The position numbers and the translations under genes were made by a program. The notes beneath the pieces were generated by a model that was not told where the DNA came from, ran no database searches, and was given only the letters and a program-made list of their open reading frames with translations. Shown here one piece after another: positions 1 to 11,912 of a DNA stretch of 64,000 bases. The DNA is from Agrocybe praecox (Eukaryota; Basidiomycota; Agaricomycetes; Agaricales; Agrocybaceae): NCBI GenBank assembly GCA_964017145.1, contig OZ024840.1, positions 3,100,001-3,164,000 on the forward strand, in the 5' to 3' direction. Each line of letters opens with the position of its first letter. Position 1 is the stretch's first letter.

Positions 1-1471
1 CATACTCTGCCTGTGTACATATCACTGATTCATATCGATATGGCAGTGGGGAGTCCTTTTTGAGGTGAGCTCAGTGGCCATTTTTAAATTATAATTTGGT
101 TAATATACAGCTCTCATACAGGAAGTGAGCAGAGTACTACGGCCAGGAGGCTCCGTTGAAATAATAGAAGATGGTATGTAGGATTTGGGTTTGTTAATAA
201 TTCTGGTTTCATCGTTTTTTAGATATTGTATTTCCATCTCTCCCTCGTTGGTTTACCCAGGCGCTTCGCGTCCGCCCATTAAAGGGACAGCCCACTCGCT
301 ACCCTGAATATCAGGCTCCAGATACCCTCCGCCCAGCAATTGTACCATCGGATAATTTATTTGATATCGAGATACCTCCTCATGATCACGCTTTAATCGA
401 CTCCCTCTTCAATTCCATATTCGATAACCGATTTATAAACATGAAGCCTACGTGTATGTGGCATATAATTAACAGACGCGCACACATTCTCTTAACACAG
501 CATTTTTTACAGCGGTTCTGCCTAACTACCTGACTACTTACTTCAGGCAAGTTACTCTTGGGCCCGTCTTACGTTTTCCGATGCCTCCACTTGCCCCGTT
601 GATGCCTTTGCCTCCTCAAACAATGACTTCTTACGTAGTAGATCCAAATATCGATGGCTTAAGCTCGCATACATCAACTATCGAGCCATCGTCGTTTGTC
701 AACCGCCCAGTTTCTTTGTCCTTTTCGTCTGTGGCGTCAACAATGACAGGCTCCACAACTCTGGATTCAAGATCCTTCGTCGCTCGTCCCCGGACTTCCT
801 CCGCTCCTTTGTCGTATACTAGAGGAAGTTTTGTCTTGTCTTATGAACCAACCCCTTCCAGCGACGGCGACGGCGACGGCGAACGTACCCCAGTTGAATT
901 CACGACTACACCACTCCAACGCTACACACTCGATAGCTCTATAGGGGAGAGTGAAGAAGGGAATCCTCCTGATTCTCCTTTTCCTCTCCATAAACTGAAT
1001 GAACTCAACGATCGATCTATTGCTATGCATTTATACCGGTCATATCATGTTGTCCTTGCATGTCAGGAAGCAATGTGGGAACAATTGAAGGACAGAATAC
1101 GAAACCGAAAAGAGGAACTTTTACCATTCGGGTGGAATGATGATGAAGAGTTGGAAGAGCTGCAGAGTAGGAAAAAGTTTGAACTATTGATAGAACGTTA
1201 TCGAGCGTGAGTTGGTATTTGTTACTTTTGTGCTGTCCTGACACGCGAGATTGTTGTTTCCTACAGAGATATGAAATTCCGTGTGTCATTATGGTGTTCC
1301 GCAAATGACTTGGGGTGGCCCTTACCACCCCGCGACCCGCTTTCTAAAGCGGAGCTCATTGAAGAACAGCGAATGCGAGAAAGCATGATTGAGGCCAGAA
1401 AACAAGCGACACTTGAGGAGATGCAGCAACCCTGTCGCTCTGTAAGAGTTTTGATTGGATACAATTTGTGA
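1..1471 (+). CDS. SAM-dependent methyltransferase (class I), 3' part
   Basis: The gene is truncated by the window edge. Exons read in phase as 47-64, 174-preceded 126-173, 223-453, 513-1206 and 1267-1471. They give W-G-V-L-F-E then EVSRVLRPGGSVEIIED, the typical post-motif region of class I methyltransferases (RVLRPGG with the following acidic strand). The rest is a fungal-specific tail with SVLPNYLTTYF, a Ser/Thr-rich linker, MHLYRSYHVVLACQEAMW and a conserved-looking end (RVLIGYNL). The SAM-binding glycine motif lies outside the window. Substrate is unknown. An 18-nt exon (47-64) is needed to keep frame. The domain call rests on the RVLRPGG block and on resemblance to mushroom proteins I recall with the same C-terminal pattern. 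Confidence 0.7.
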
Positions 1472-1705
1472 GCAGAATAGCTAGACGAGATACCAGATTC
1501 TCCCAGTATACCTTTTAGTATGATGATATCCCTTTACTGTAGCATAGTTGACCAGAATTTTGTTTGTACGAATAAATGACGTTTCGACTGCACTGATCGG
1601 GAGGCGGGCCGTTGACTGATGGGGAGAGTTGTTTGTGTTATGTTTGGCCCAATTTTTTTAATTGTCCTATGAGCGCGGCGGAGCTTCAGAAATATTTGGT
1701 CCTTA

Positions 1706-4700
1706 ATGGCTGCGTCCGTCTCCAATAATTCAAAGTCTGCCGATGCGCATTCTTTGAAAGATTCTCAAAAGGCCAAAGGAAAGGCCAAAGAAAGTCGTTC
1801 TAAGCCGGCCACCACGACCACTCCAGCCCAGGGAGAGCAATGGCGAGAGCAGGGTTGGGACAATGATACACCTTGGGATTGGGCATCCCTCACAGATCCA
1901 TCATCGAGTCGTATTCGACCGGTTTTTACGAAGGACGGAAGGTGATTCATATGCATGAATATCTCTGTCATTTACCTCTAGGTCTCATCCAGTCAATTGC
2001 CAGTTACTTTTTCTCTCTTGTCGGTTCAAATGTCAAGATTTATTCCACTGCAACCGGCCAGGTCGTTTCTACTCTCACCACACCATCGTCCAACAGCTCT
2101 ACGTCGTCCAACGATGTCCTAACAGCTGCTGTCATCAACCCGCAAAATGTGTTCCAGTTGATAACCGCTTCGTTAGATGGAAGATTGATGATTTGGGATT
2201 TTCTCAACGCTACTCTGCTACAGACTATTAATGTGGGACAACCGATACACTTTATGTGTGCGCATGCGCAATTCAAGGGCTCTGTCTTTGTAGCTGCCTC
2301 CAAACAACGGAAGAAAGCCATGGTCAGTGGTGAGTGATTTTGCAATCTTTCTTTCATCTGAATAACTTTTCACCCGCAAACTTTTTAGATAATAATGCCG
2401 TGGTCCTCCAAATATCATTGAAGCACTCTGATCACACAAGCCAACATGCTGATATCACGCCCGTGGGCAAGACACGCTTCCCGAGTGGTCTGTCTATCTC
2501 TCCAAACGGCGCCTGGTTGGTTGCAACAGCTGCGCACACGGCCTATGTCGCCAAAACTGCCACTTTATCAGCTGGTTTCACAAAATATGTTTCTCCAGAA
2601 CGTTTGACATGTTTGGCTTTCCATCCTTCAGAAGAATACTTTGCTACGGGCGACGACAAGGGTGTTATCCGTTTGTGGTACTGTCTCAACGACAATCTCG
2701 CCGTAGGCGTACGAAATGTCGAGAAACGAACACAAACCAGATCGTTCCACTGGCATGCCCATGCCGTTTCGTCCATTGCTTTCACTTCGAACGGTGCTTA
2801 TATTCTGAGCGGTGGTGAAGAGTCGGTCCTGGTAATTTGGCAACTTCACACGGGCAAAAAAGAATTCATACCGCGACTTGGTGCACCTATCAGCACAATA
2901 TCCATCTCGAGGTCGCGAAATGGTGAAGAAGAGTATCTTGCAGGATTGGCCGACGCAACCTACACATTTGTTAGTTCATCTACTCTGAAGGTCACCCGGA
3001 GTTTCTCGCGGATAAAAATTGGTACGTAAAGTCGACGCCAATAACACATAGCACTCCGTGTACTCATCATGTTGCGTATCACACAGACCCTACGGTATCG
3101 CAGGAGGTGACATCTTTATCGAAACTGAATGTTGCTCCTTTAGGGGTTCAACATCTCTCGTCGACTCTCATTCTCCCATCTTCCCACCCATCCTCACTGC
3201 AACTATACTCACTGCCGTCCTCTTCTCTACTGTCTGAATTAGAAGTCTCTCCGTCAAATAGAGTTTCTCGCAGAGATGATAAACATATTATTCCGTCGAT
3301 TGTTGAAAGGGTTGTAATTTCTGATTCGGGACGATGGATGGCAACAATTGACACTCGAGAAGGAGATGTAGGATTCCATCCCGAAGTGTATCTCAAAATA
3401 TGGTCCTGGGATCAGAGGCAGGGAAGTTGGAATCTAAACACGAGAATCGACAGACCGCATGGTACAGGAAAAGTTGCTGACATCGGGTTCTCTCCGACTA
3501 CTCGAGGCTTTAAAAACCTTCACCTTGTGACGACAGGAGAAGACGGGCACATCAAGTTGTGGGCACTGTCGCGCCAGGGAACTAGTGAAAGCGAATCAGA
3601 GGTTTGGCTTTTGCGTGCCACCTTGAATTTTCGCTCAGAAATTCCGGGATCGGTGGCTTGGTGCCCTGATGGTTCTCTCTTTGGGGTTTCGGTTGGGGCC
3701 CATGTCGCTCTATACAATCCTCTGTCACGATCCCTGTGCCAGACACTGACGAGCCCTGATTGCTTGAGTATCCAATCCACTCATTTCGTTGGTCCCAGCG
3801 GTCGTTTCTTGTTAACTGTGGGTCCGAAATCGTTAGTCGTGTGGGATATCATTCTTGGTTCCGGTAAGTATGCATTTGAAGTTTTTATGAATATCAATTG
3901 ACGTTGTTATTGCGTAGTTCTTTGGCAGTCTGTCACTCCAATGGATATCGAACGAGTCATACCCCACCCTAGCGAGCCTACATTTGCAGTTTTCCACGCA
4001 CTGATCAACACCGAAGAAGAGTGTCGCACAAAAATTTCTATCTTCAACGTTTCCACAAATACTCCTATCTCAGTAAAATCTATTCCATTTGGTCTTCGGA
4101 ATGTGGTTTGGGCGTCGTTCGACCAGTCAACTGGCTATAGCTTAGTCGGTGTCACTCATTCATGGAGAGTGGTTACGATAGGTGACTCGCGACCTGTGTT
4201 CAAGGATGAAGGGTCGACATCGAGAGTCATCGGCTCTGAAGTGCAATCACAGAGAAGAACCTTATTCCAAGATATTTTCGGGACGACTGCTTTCACGAGC
4301 ACCCCTGTAGAAATGACACAGATCGAGCCTATTTCAAGCAACAAGAATCCTGGTCTGGAAATCTTCGAAAAACCCGTATATTCAACCCCTTCCGTCGACC
4401 TACTCTTCGATTCCCTCGTCAAACCTTTCTTAGAAAGCAGGCCAGTCGAAGAAAACAGCATGCCTGACAATCACGATGAATGGGTAGAAGAAGACGTCGA
4501 CATGGAAAACGAAATTATTGTCTCCGCAGATCATGGTTTACGGGCACCCAGTGTTGGTGAATTGGATACGTTTATCAAGCTGTTCCGCTCCAGCTGCATG
4601 ACAGGTGATCATCTATCTCTGTCCCAATGTTCAATGATAATAAGCGTCTCTTGAAAGAAACACCTCAAAAAGTAGCAACCCAACAAACAAACCTTCAAGG

Positions 4701-4851
4701 GAAGAAAGTTCCTAGTCCACAGTCCCAAGTGATACCAGAGTCACCCCTGTCAAAGAAGATGGGGACGCGTTCGTCTACACTCAGGTCTTCCACGATTACT
4801 CAATCCTCCCCTACGACCTTAGTAAATGGCAAGAAAAGGAAGTTGGATTAA
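1706..4851 (+). CDS. NAN1: WD40 U3 snoRNP protein, NAN1/UTP17 (WDR75) type
   Basis: The likely role is in the small-subunit processome (t-UTP subcomplex), supporting pre-18S rRNA processing and rDNA transcription in the nucleolus. Six phase-consistent exons (1706-1941, 2004-2329, 2389-3021, 3087-3863, 3918-4604, 4658-4851) give about 950 aa, close to family size. The N-terminus is a short charged Ser/Lys stretch, then FFSLVGSNVKIYS (first blade), LDGRLMIWD, FATGDDKGVIRLW, LSGGEESVLVIWQL, TTGEDGHIKLWAL and SLVVWD, a double beta-propeller pattern. The C-terminus is acidic and then basic, ending in GKKRKLD, a probable nuclear signal. Assignment to WDR75/NAN1 rather than another WD protein rests on the two-propeller layout, the length and the tail. 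Confidence 0.75.
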
Positions 4852-5058
4852 TTATATTATAGTAATTCAGTCATTTCTGCATTCCAGTCTTGTCTAATAC
4901 TACAAATATACACTGCGTGACTTGGAAAAATCACGCACACAGCAGAATCGACGATGCAGACATTGTAGATACAAAACAATCTCAAATAATGGTACGAGTC
5001 CTTGGAAAGTCCGTGGAAAAACTGTCTGTTAAAGAGAATAGTATATTGATGTGATTGT

Positions 5059-6870
5059 TCAGAGTTGTCGTTGCTGAACATCTTCTGGGGCTTTTTGATG
5101 ACGCGGCAGAATGCACAACGTCAGATCTTGATAGCGTTGATTAAGCTTTGCCAGATTGTCCAATTTCTCTTTACTCAGGCTCTGGTAAAAGACTTGGCCA
5201 ATATAAATCTTTTTCAGAGATAATCCGAGCGACGCCCTCTTGTCGACCCAATGAGAAACCCAGTCCGTGTCGATTGAATGGATTTCAAGATAAGCAAGCT
5301 TTGGGAACAGGGTGCGTTCGTTGGATCCATTGGCTGAGAGCATCGTCTCGGGGTTGTAGGAGAATAAATCGAAAAACGTCTTGTGAATATCGGAAATTCT
5401 CAAAAACGAGAGCTCCTTAAGGGAGCCCAACCATTTGACAATCGATTCGATGGATAGAGGGCTAATCGGATTGCTGTGGAGGAGAGTGAGAGTTTTTGGG
5501 ACGACAGCTTTCGCCATCAGAAGCTCGAAGAAAGGTGATAGATTCTCTCCAAAAAGTCCCATCACAGTGAGGTCAATCACACCAGGACATGTTATTTGAG
5601 AAAGGGCGTAGACGGCATAGTCGACGTAGTAGTCACCTAGGATCAAGATTTGAAGTTTGGGTAGTGGAATAGGATCGACCTTAGCGGTTTGGAAATTTTG
5701 GATCTGCTGTGGTCCGGCAGCGTCCAACAGTAATTTGTTCAATTCTGGAGAAGTTCGTAAAATGTTTCGGAATCGAGCGAGGGTTGGGGCTTTTTCCAAA
5801 GGCATGCGGCGTATGTCCAGTGTAAGTAAGTCGGAAATGTGTGTTCCCTCCCAGTCTATGTGGACACCATTGCAACACAAATGGCGGAGGCTCGATACAA
5901 TGGCTCCTCCAAAGAGCGATATTGGATTATCGTAGAAGCTCTGATCGTAGCCTGTCCCCGAATGAGCATATACCGATCCACCTCGGTGGACCTCGAATGC
6001 CCTTATGATCATGGGCAAATTTTCCCCGGCAACTCGACGGAAGGCATCGATGAAACATAGAATTGGATCCCAATCTTGAGCGACCATGACGAAGGAGCGA
6101 ATATGAGAGATTTTTGGGATTATGTGTTCCGTTAGGCGTTGAGCGTCTTCGAGTGTTAGAGGCTTTTGAGGGGTATCGTTAAGTCTAATATCAATGTTGG
6201 AGAGACCTGCGCGGTCCAGCCACGTAAAAGTTTGTTGGAAGTGGGGACCGTCTGTAACCCAGATCGCATTCCAAAGTGTCGCGTAGTTAATGGCTACTGC
6301 CCTCCAATGGCGACAGATTGAAGTAAGGTATAGTCGCCACTTGATGCCAGATCGATTATCGGGCGCCTCCCAGCAAACAAAACTGAAGATATTGTTGAGT
6401 ATTTCGACCGGAAGGTCATTAATTCGAAAAATACGATAGAAGGTCGTCATATACTCCACGCGTTTAATGAATAGTGCTTGATCAACGCGAAGGTCAACCA
6501 TTGAACCGCCGATTCGTGCCTGCTGGTTTTCCATGACTCTGATGATAGACACAAATTTATGTGTCAACGCTCGAGAATCCCGGACCTCTCTCTCTGAAAA
6601 AACATGAGGAACCCAGTCGTGCGTAATCTTCGAGTGTATCTGAGCTGCCAATTGTACCCAGTATTTTCGGGGTGGCCACCGTACTGTTGCGGTTGTCGAA
6701 GCTTGCGCTGGGGGGGGAGAGGCGCCAGTGATAGTAGTTGCATCATGCATAGTTATATCATGCATTTCTGGGGGTTCTGGGGGGTTTGAATGTATCGCAG
6801 AATTATCTTCCAGGGCTGAGCTAATGAAAGTGGATGCATGGAATTCGGCATCGGTAGCATGAGTGTTCAT
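5059..6870 (-). CDS. F-box-like protein, 603 aa
   Basis: A single uninterrupted reading frame. Residues about 148-200 form an F-box (INDLPVEILNNIFSFV, then ICRHWRAVAINYATLW), the SKP1-binding module of SCF ubiquitin ligases. The remainder looks like degenerate leucine-rich repeats (spaced LxxLxL segments such as LPKLQILILGDYY and LKELSFLRISDI). F-box/LRR-like genes of this size are heavily expanded in Agaricomycetes and are mostly uncharacterised. The substrate cannot be guessed. The first ATG is used; it is preceded by more than 100 bp of AT-richer DNA. The lack of introns is unlike most neighbours. Confidence 0.8.
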   Translation of the reverse strand: MNTHATDAEFHASTFISSALEDNSAIHSNPPEPPEMHDITMHDATTITGASPPPAQASTTATVRWPPRKYWVQLAAQIHSKITHDWVPHVFSEREVRDSRALTHKFVSIIRVMENQQARIGGSMVDLRVDQALFIKRVEYMTTFYRIFRINDLPVEILNNIFSFVCWEAPDNRSGIKWRLYLTSICRHWRAVAINYATLWNAIWVTDGPHFQQTFTWLDRAGLSNIDIRLNDTPQKPLTLEDAQRLTEHIIPKISHIRSFVMVAQDWDPILCFIDAFRRVAGENLPMIIRAFEVHRGGSVYAHSGTGYDQSFYDNPISLFGGAIVSSLRHLCCNGVHIDWEGTHISDLLTLDIRRMPLEKAPTLARFRNILRTSPELNKLLLDAAGPQQIQNFQTAKVDPIPLPKLQILILGDYYVDYAVYALSQITCPGVIDLTVMGLFGENLSPFFELLMAKAVVPKTLTLLHSNPISPLSIESIVKWLGSLKELSFLRISDIHKTFFDLFSYNPETMLSANGSNERTLFPKLAYLEIHSIDTDWVSHWVDKRASLGLSLKKIYIGQVFYQSLSKEKLDNLAKLNQRYQDLTLCILPRHQKAPEDVQQRQL

Positions 6871-7908
6871 TGCGTTGCGATATAGTTGTAGGAAGATTAA
6901 CGCGAAGAGGTACGAGAGTGAGTGAATGAAGGTCGATGAAATTTCCCGAACACAGAGAGAGAGTCGGTCCTTTATACACTAGACACATAAAAAGACAATC
7001 GAGAATCAAAATACAATGTTCAAGTAGGACAATGCTGAGTCGGAAAATCGAGGTTATTGATTAGGCTCCTCGCGGTCCTGTATCCAATGTCAAAGCGTCA
7101 ATTTACTACATCTAAACAGTGTGTCCACAACGATAAAGGTTAACGTACAATGCGCCTGCAAATCGAATCGGGCTAACAATGGGTGATGTGTGGACAATGA
7201 GTACGCGGTGAAGATCCACCTAGGCACTGCTTTGTTCCCGTTCGACGAGACGACGAGGTTCAGCGACCAATTTTGTAGGAATAAACAGCGAAAGAGATGG
7301 CGCAAAAAAAAACATCGCGGTGTATTTGTACCCCCAGCATCCTTTGACAGGAGGTCAGGTCGAACCAACGAGGCAAAATCCTCCTGTTCTCTGAAAAATG
7401 TTCCATAATGACAATTATGGACTTGAAAGGACGCCAGCCGTTCCAAAACAGTGAGTGAAAGGCGTCATCCGAGCATTTATCAGTGGTGCCAATAGATGTA
7501 TGGGGAAAGGCGATCAGCAGCGTGCTCTTCTTTCCTCTTGCAGGAGACAAAGGAAATGGGTTTTAGTACCCGGCCTATGTTCGATACAGTATTCCTTGCC
7601 CAGAGGTACAACATCATGCAAATCATAACAAGTCTCCATGGCCAATATAAAAGACACGTAAGGGATAGGGAGCAGGACAAAGATAGTAGTAGTTGGATGG
7701 CCGGCGGTGGAAGAAGGAAAGATGAGTTTAGTTACCGTCCGGCAAATAAAGTCCCAGGATAAAGAATAGTTGGGATCACGTTTCAAATTCAAAAAATAGT
7801 ACTTACATATGATTATGACACAATACATCGTTGTACATACATACGGGCTCCGAAATACAGATAATCATAAACTGAACATTTACTACATGTGGCTAATCAA
7901 ACCGGCAT
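6871..7908. other. Intergenic region between F-box and PB1 genes
   Basis: About 1 kb. It should hold the promoter and 5' UTR of the F-box gene at its left end, and the 3' UTR of the PB1 gene at its right end. Several ORFs of 60-118 codons occur on both strands, but none shows recognisable motifs or fungal splice-compatible extension. I see no RNA gene or repeat. Confidence 0.5.
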
Positions 7909-10294
7909 TCATAGCTCCCAACCTCGCAACTTAGGTGAATTGGCAGGCTTGGTGCCTTGTGCAAGAAGTTCTTCCAAAAGATTAGTCACAATGTCGTCTT
8001 CCTCTTCCTTCGAAAGGACCTTGTTTATTGGCATTTGTTTCTTTATTTTTTCTGGGAGACTGGGATGCGAATTCTCCGAAAATCCCATCTGGAAGAAAAC
8101 CATGAGAATGCCAGCGATACCGGTGAATAAACAATGCACTGACATCTGAGAGCCTCTTGGCAATACGAAATTGTGCACGCGCACCGAGATCTTCTGGTTT
8201 TCTATCGTTACGCCTTGACGACGAGCCATGACCGAGGTGGGTATTATGGCGTCTAGGGATGCCGGAAAGGTCCGTCTGAAGGAAAGGAGTCCAAGAGTGG
8301 CTAATGACTTGCCCTCCATTTACATTCGACCAGCTGTCAGCGCTAACAGTTGGAACGCGAACTCTAGTAAAGTCTGGGGCTGCATTTCTGTAATCATACA
8401 TCAACAAACGGGAAATAAAAATCATCTGGTTCAACTTAAAAACTCACACTTTGTCTTCTCCGTCACGAAGGACTCCATTACGAGCCTCCTTTTCCTTCCT
8501 ACGCTCCTCTCTTTCTTTACGATACGCTTCCTTTTGAGCTTTGTATTGACGCTTGGCTTCCTCGACTCGATCCCGTAACTCTTGATGTCTCAGCGAAAGC
8601 TGCGAAATATCAGGTCCAGGTCGATGATATGGCGAATCATTACTTCCCGCAGGGTCAGGACCAACCGAGGAACGTTTGAGTTTCGCATCAGGTACATCAC
8701 TGCTGTGATCGGCGTCTTTGACAGTGTCATAGACGTTCTCGACAAATGGCTGGGAAGACGATGGATCAGGTATCCCATTCCCTTGAGAGGGAGGAGGGGA
8801 TGTGTTTACTTGAGCTTCTGTGACCGGCGTTGAGACAATAGGGACAACTACTGGCCGTCTAGGAGGTGGGGGAGGAGGCGGGGGGTGCATATTAAACATA
8901 GGAGGCGGCGGCGGGGGAAAAGAGGGGGCATGATGAGGAGGGAACCCTGGAGGTGGTGGAGGTGGTGGGGGACCAGGAGGGGGGTGATGCATCATGCCAG
9001 AGGCCCACGGTGGCCTTGGAAAGAAATTCCACCCGTCTGGGCCAGGAGTAGACCTATTGGGAAACGAACGCCTTGCGTGGAATGATGGTTGAACCCAAGG
9101 AAAGTTTTGTCGAAAATCATATTGATGAGCTGACGAAGAATTGAATGGGTTATTGCCTTGCTGCGGAGCACTCCGTGCGGTTGGTGGGGACGTCGTCGAA
9201 TTGTTGCCTTCCGTAATTGACAGGGTACGGAAGATACTTCCAAGGGCTTCGGAGACTCTACGTGCAGCTTCTTCTTCTATTTGGCTACCAGTCTGCTGCA
9301 ACTCGTTAGCAGCCTGTGACAATGCTGCACGATGTGTCTGCCAATAGGCACCCGTAGTCGCATTTTGTACAATATTCCGTACACCTTCCGATAATTCAGG
9401 ATGGGAAGAAATGATGCCAGTAAAGTTGGTCAGTAGCGTCGCTATATCATGCGAAAGATTTGCCGATGCATATGAAGGTGTAGATTCGATTGAGGGAAGA
9501 GGTGGGTCTTCAATCTCATTGGCTCCTGCAGCTGAAGAATGTCCCTCCTCGTGAATGGGTTTGGCGCTCTCAGACTTTGGGGTGCCTTCTGCAAGAATTG
9601 AAATACTGGGATCTTCCTTAGTAGCGGGTGGTACTGTTTGAGGTTTCAGTGAACCGTGATCAGCAACGTGAACCGGAAACTTGTGAGCAAAATCTTCGTC
9701 AACCACAGAAGTAACAGATACAGCCGCCAAGGAAGAGGAAGAGGCCTTGCGTTTGCCTTTATCAATGTACGTGGGTTGTACGGTTGACTGTGCATCGTCG
9801 GAAGATGTTTCATTGATTTCCTCGGGATCCTTCGTGAAACCACTAACATCACTGTCGAGAATCTCGACGAAAGCATGAGGGCCTTCGGACAGAGCGTCTA
9901 CAAATTCAGCAACACTAAAGGGTCCCAGGCGTTGCCAGTCGGACTCCGGGAAGTCGAAATTGGGATCGTCTCTTCCGAATGGATTAGTATTGCCGGATTC
10001 GTTGACTTGGGCAGTTTTACCACCGCTTTCTTGGGTAGCATTCAAATCCAACACTCTGAATTTGATAGGTTGACCTGCTTGGTGGGTGGATTGATAAAAG
10101 TCCTGAAGCTCGTCGTTTGAACTAGCAGTGATTTCGTCATCGTCTTTGTCAATGTAGGATACTCCGACTGAGCCTGCGAATATTCCGTAAAGCGCTTCAA
10201 TCTTGGCGGCGAGGGTATCCCATGTCGGCAAATCAGAGAATCCCAGGCGACGCGTCTGATCGTTTCTGGTGAGCTTGAAGTTTACTGGAGGCAT
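7909..10294 (-). CDS. PB1 domain and UBA-like protein, autophagy-adaptor-like
   Basis: Three exons (8448-10294, 8144-8387, 7909-8088) give 756 aa. Residues 4-84 are a PB1 domain, with basic patches near K7-R16 and an OPCA-type acidic motif at about 49-63 (DKDDDEITASSNDEL). A tryptophan motif W120-Q-R-L123 preceded by acidic residues resembles an Atg8-interacting (LIR) motif. The middle is disordered, with a very Pro-rich block (PPGPPPPPPPPG, about residues 505-560). A charged coiled coil (ELRDRVEEAKRQYKAQKEAY) follows. The C-terminus has a UBA-like segment (RIAKRLSDMGFSENSHPSLP). This layout recalls p62/NBR1 without a ZZ finger. The second intron uses a GTCAGT donor; splicing there is required to reach the MGF segment in frame. 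Confidence 0.75.
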
Positions 10295-10362
10295 AGTAAC
10301 AAGTCTGGTTGATAAGTAGTAGGTATGGGAGTAGTAACAATGTGGGGTAAATTGGCGCTCCA

Positions 10363-10371
10363 TTATATAGG
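10363..10371 (-). promoter_or_regulatory. Putative TATA box of the PB1 gene
   Basis: On the minus strand this reads CTATATAAT, about 70 bp upstream of the chosen ATG of the PB1 gene. Position and sequence fit a fungal TATA element. This is by eye only. Confidence 0.3.
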
Positions 10372-10724
10372 GCACAATTTGAAACTCCGCACTGCGCAAA
10401 GTTGCTGCGGCCAAAGTAAAGCAGTGCCCCTTCGAGTCAGAAAATGGATGGAATTTTCTGGAATGCTTTTCAAAATTGTCCTCCACGTATTTACCCTTTC
10501 CTTGACTTCGACTTCCATTTCTTGAGGTATAATGGACCAGGTCCCGACGGCATTTCAACGCGGGTCATGTGACTCACACCCTTCGTGCGCGTTCGCCGTT
10601 CCGTTTCCTCAAATTTGTACATCCCTCCCATGCTACGACCACCCATTCATTGAATAACCCAGTCGGCAGATTCACAAACGAACTATTCACTACGATTAAC
10701 TTTAGGTTTTTTTAATTTGGTCCC

Positions 10725-11912
10725 ATGCACCTGCACATTCTCGGCATTGGCTCTATAGGCACCCTTGTCGCTCATACCTTCAGAAATGCCCTGCCTACGA
10801 CTCACAGCATCAGTCTCATCCATAGAACCTCCAGACAACACCTAATGTTCCTTGAAAAAGGTTCAATTTCCTTGGAACATAGAGGAAATGTCGTCAATTC
10901 TACCGGCCCATTCATACATGAAGTTTCCGAGTACGAGGATCCAAAGGAAAAAGAAAGCTCACCACCCATAACCACCCCTATCGAATCCCTCATCGTCTCG
11001 CTGAAGGCTCAGTACACATTTGATGCCATACGCAAAATTGCTCCTCGCTTAAACTCAAATTCAACAATCATTTTGCTGCAGAATGGAATGGGGATGTATG
11101 AACTTCTATCTCGAAAAGTCTTCCGGAATCCAATGGAGCGTCCTCATTTTATTCTTGCTTCCAACACTCATGGTGCATTCACAGTAAACCCCTTCCATGT
11201 CGTACACGCTGGCATTGGCACCATAAACTTTGGGATAGTTCCCGGGCCATATGGAAGCCCCGACTTCGAATGTGGTCTACGGGATAAAAAAGTTCCTCTT
11301 GAGAACCGCCATTTGCGGCTTTCTGATATCACCCTTCCTGGAAACCGACAATACGAGCGATATAAAAGCTTACGAGAATCCGTCGCTGCTTTGCTTCTAG
11401 TAGCGAAAAGCCTTAATTGCGCCTGGGTACCATTTTCCGACTTACAGGTCACAATGCGTCGGAAACTTGTCGTGAATGCTGTCATCAATCCTTTGACCAG
11501 CCTTTTAGGTTGCCGGAACGGTGATTTGTTCTCCCATCAACCTGCTCGTCGACTCCTCCGACAAGTTTGTTTGGAAGCCTCTTATATCTTCGCGATGCAA
11601 CATCAGGCTCAAATCGATTCGTGGTTGAAAGAACAGAACCTGGATCCCGCAACTGCTAAAACACCCGAATTCCCGAGGGTCTTGTCAAGCCAATCTTTAG
11701 AAGCAGAAGTAATTCGAGTTGCCGAAGTGACAAGAGGCAACATATCGTCCATGCTTCAAGACACTCGAAGAGGACGACCCACAGAAATCGAATTTATAAA
11801 TGGATATTTGGAGAACCTTGCTCGAGAACTAGACATAGATACGCCTGTGATTTCTATGCTGCGAAACCTTGTTGACCTCAAGTACTTCTTACCGTTAAAT
11901 CAAATGTTATGA
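10725..11912 (+). CDS. PAN5: 2-dehydropantoate 2-reductase (ketopantoate reductase)
   Basis: NADPH-dependent reduction of ketopantoate to pantoate in pantothenate/CoA synthesis. One open frame of 395 aa, close to yeast Pan5. The N-terminal Rossmann fold has the dinucleotide motif GIGSIG at residues 7-12. The middle carries TIILLQNGMGMYELL (the family's NG-M region) and SNTHGAF. The C-terminal helical domain holds RRKLVVNAVINPLTSLLG, matching the family's K..xNxxxNPLTAL substrate-binding block, and a late RGRPTEIEFINGY segment that is a family hallmark. The start is the first ATG, followed at once by the Rossmann strand. The stop overlaps a downstream ATG (ATGA), discussed in findings. Confidence 0.92.
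   Translation: MHLHILGIGSIGTLVAHTFRNALPTTHSISLIHRTSRQHLMFLEKGSISLEHRGNVVNSTGPFIHEVSEYEDPKEKESSPPITTPIESLIVSLKAQYTFDAIRKIAPRLNSNSTIILLQNGMGMYELLSRKVFRNPMERPHFILASNTHGAFTVNPFHVVHAGIGTINFGIVPGPYGSPDFECGLRDKKVPLENRHLRLSDITLPGNRQYERYKSLRESVAALLLVAKSLNCAWVPFSDLQVTMRRKLVVNAVINPLTSLLGCRNGDLFSHQPARRLLRQVCLEASYIFAMQHQAQIDSWLKEQNLDPATAKTPEFPRVLSSQSLEAEVIRVAEVTRGNISSMLQDTRRGRPTEIEFINGYLENLARELDIDTPVISMLRNLVDLKYFLPLNQML

Noticed and set aside
866..885. GGCGAC triplet run as a microsatellite of note
   Set aside because: Only about three or four units, coding for GDGDGD in the methyltransferase; unremarkable.
7090..7446. Minus-strand 118-codon ORF
   Set aside because: No domain, unusual composition and no splice-compatible extension; probably chance.
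8885..9085. Plus-strand Arg/Trp-rich ORF opposite the PB1 gene
   Set aside because: It is only the complement of the proline codon run.
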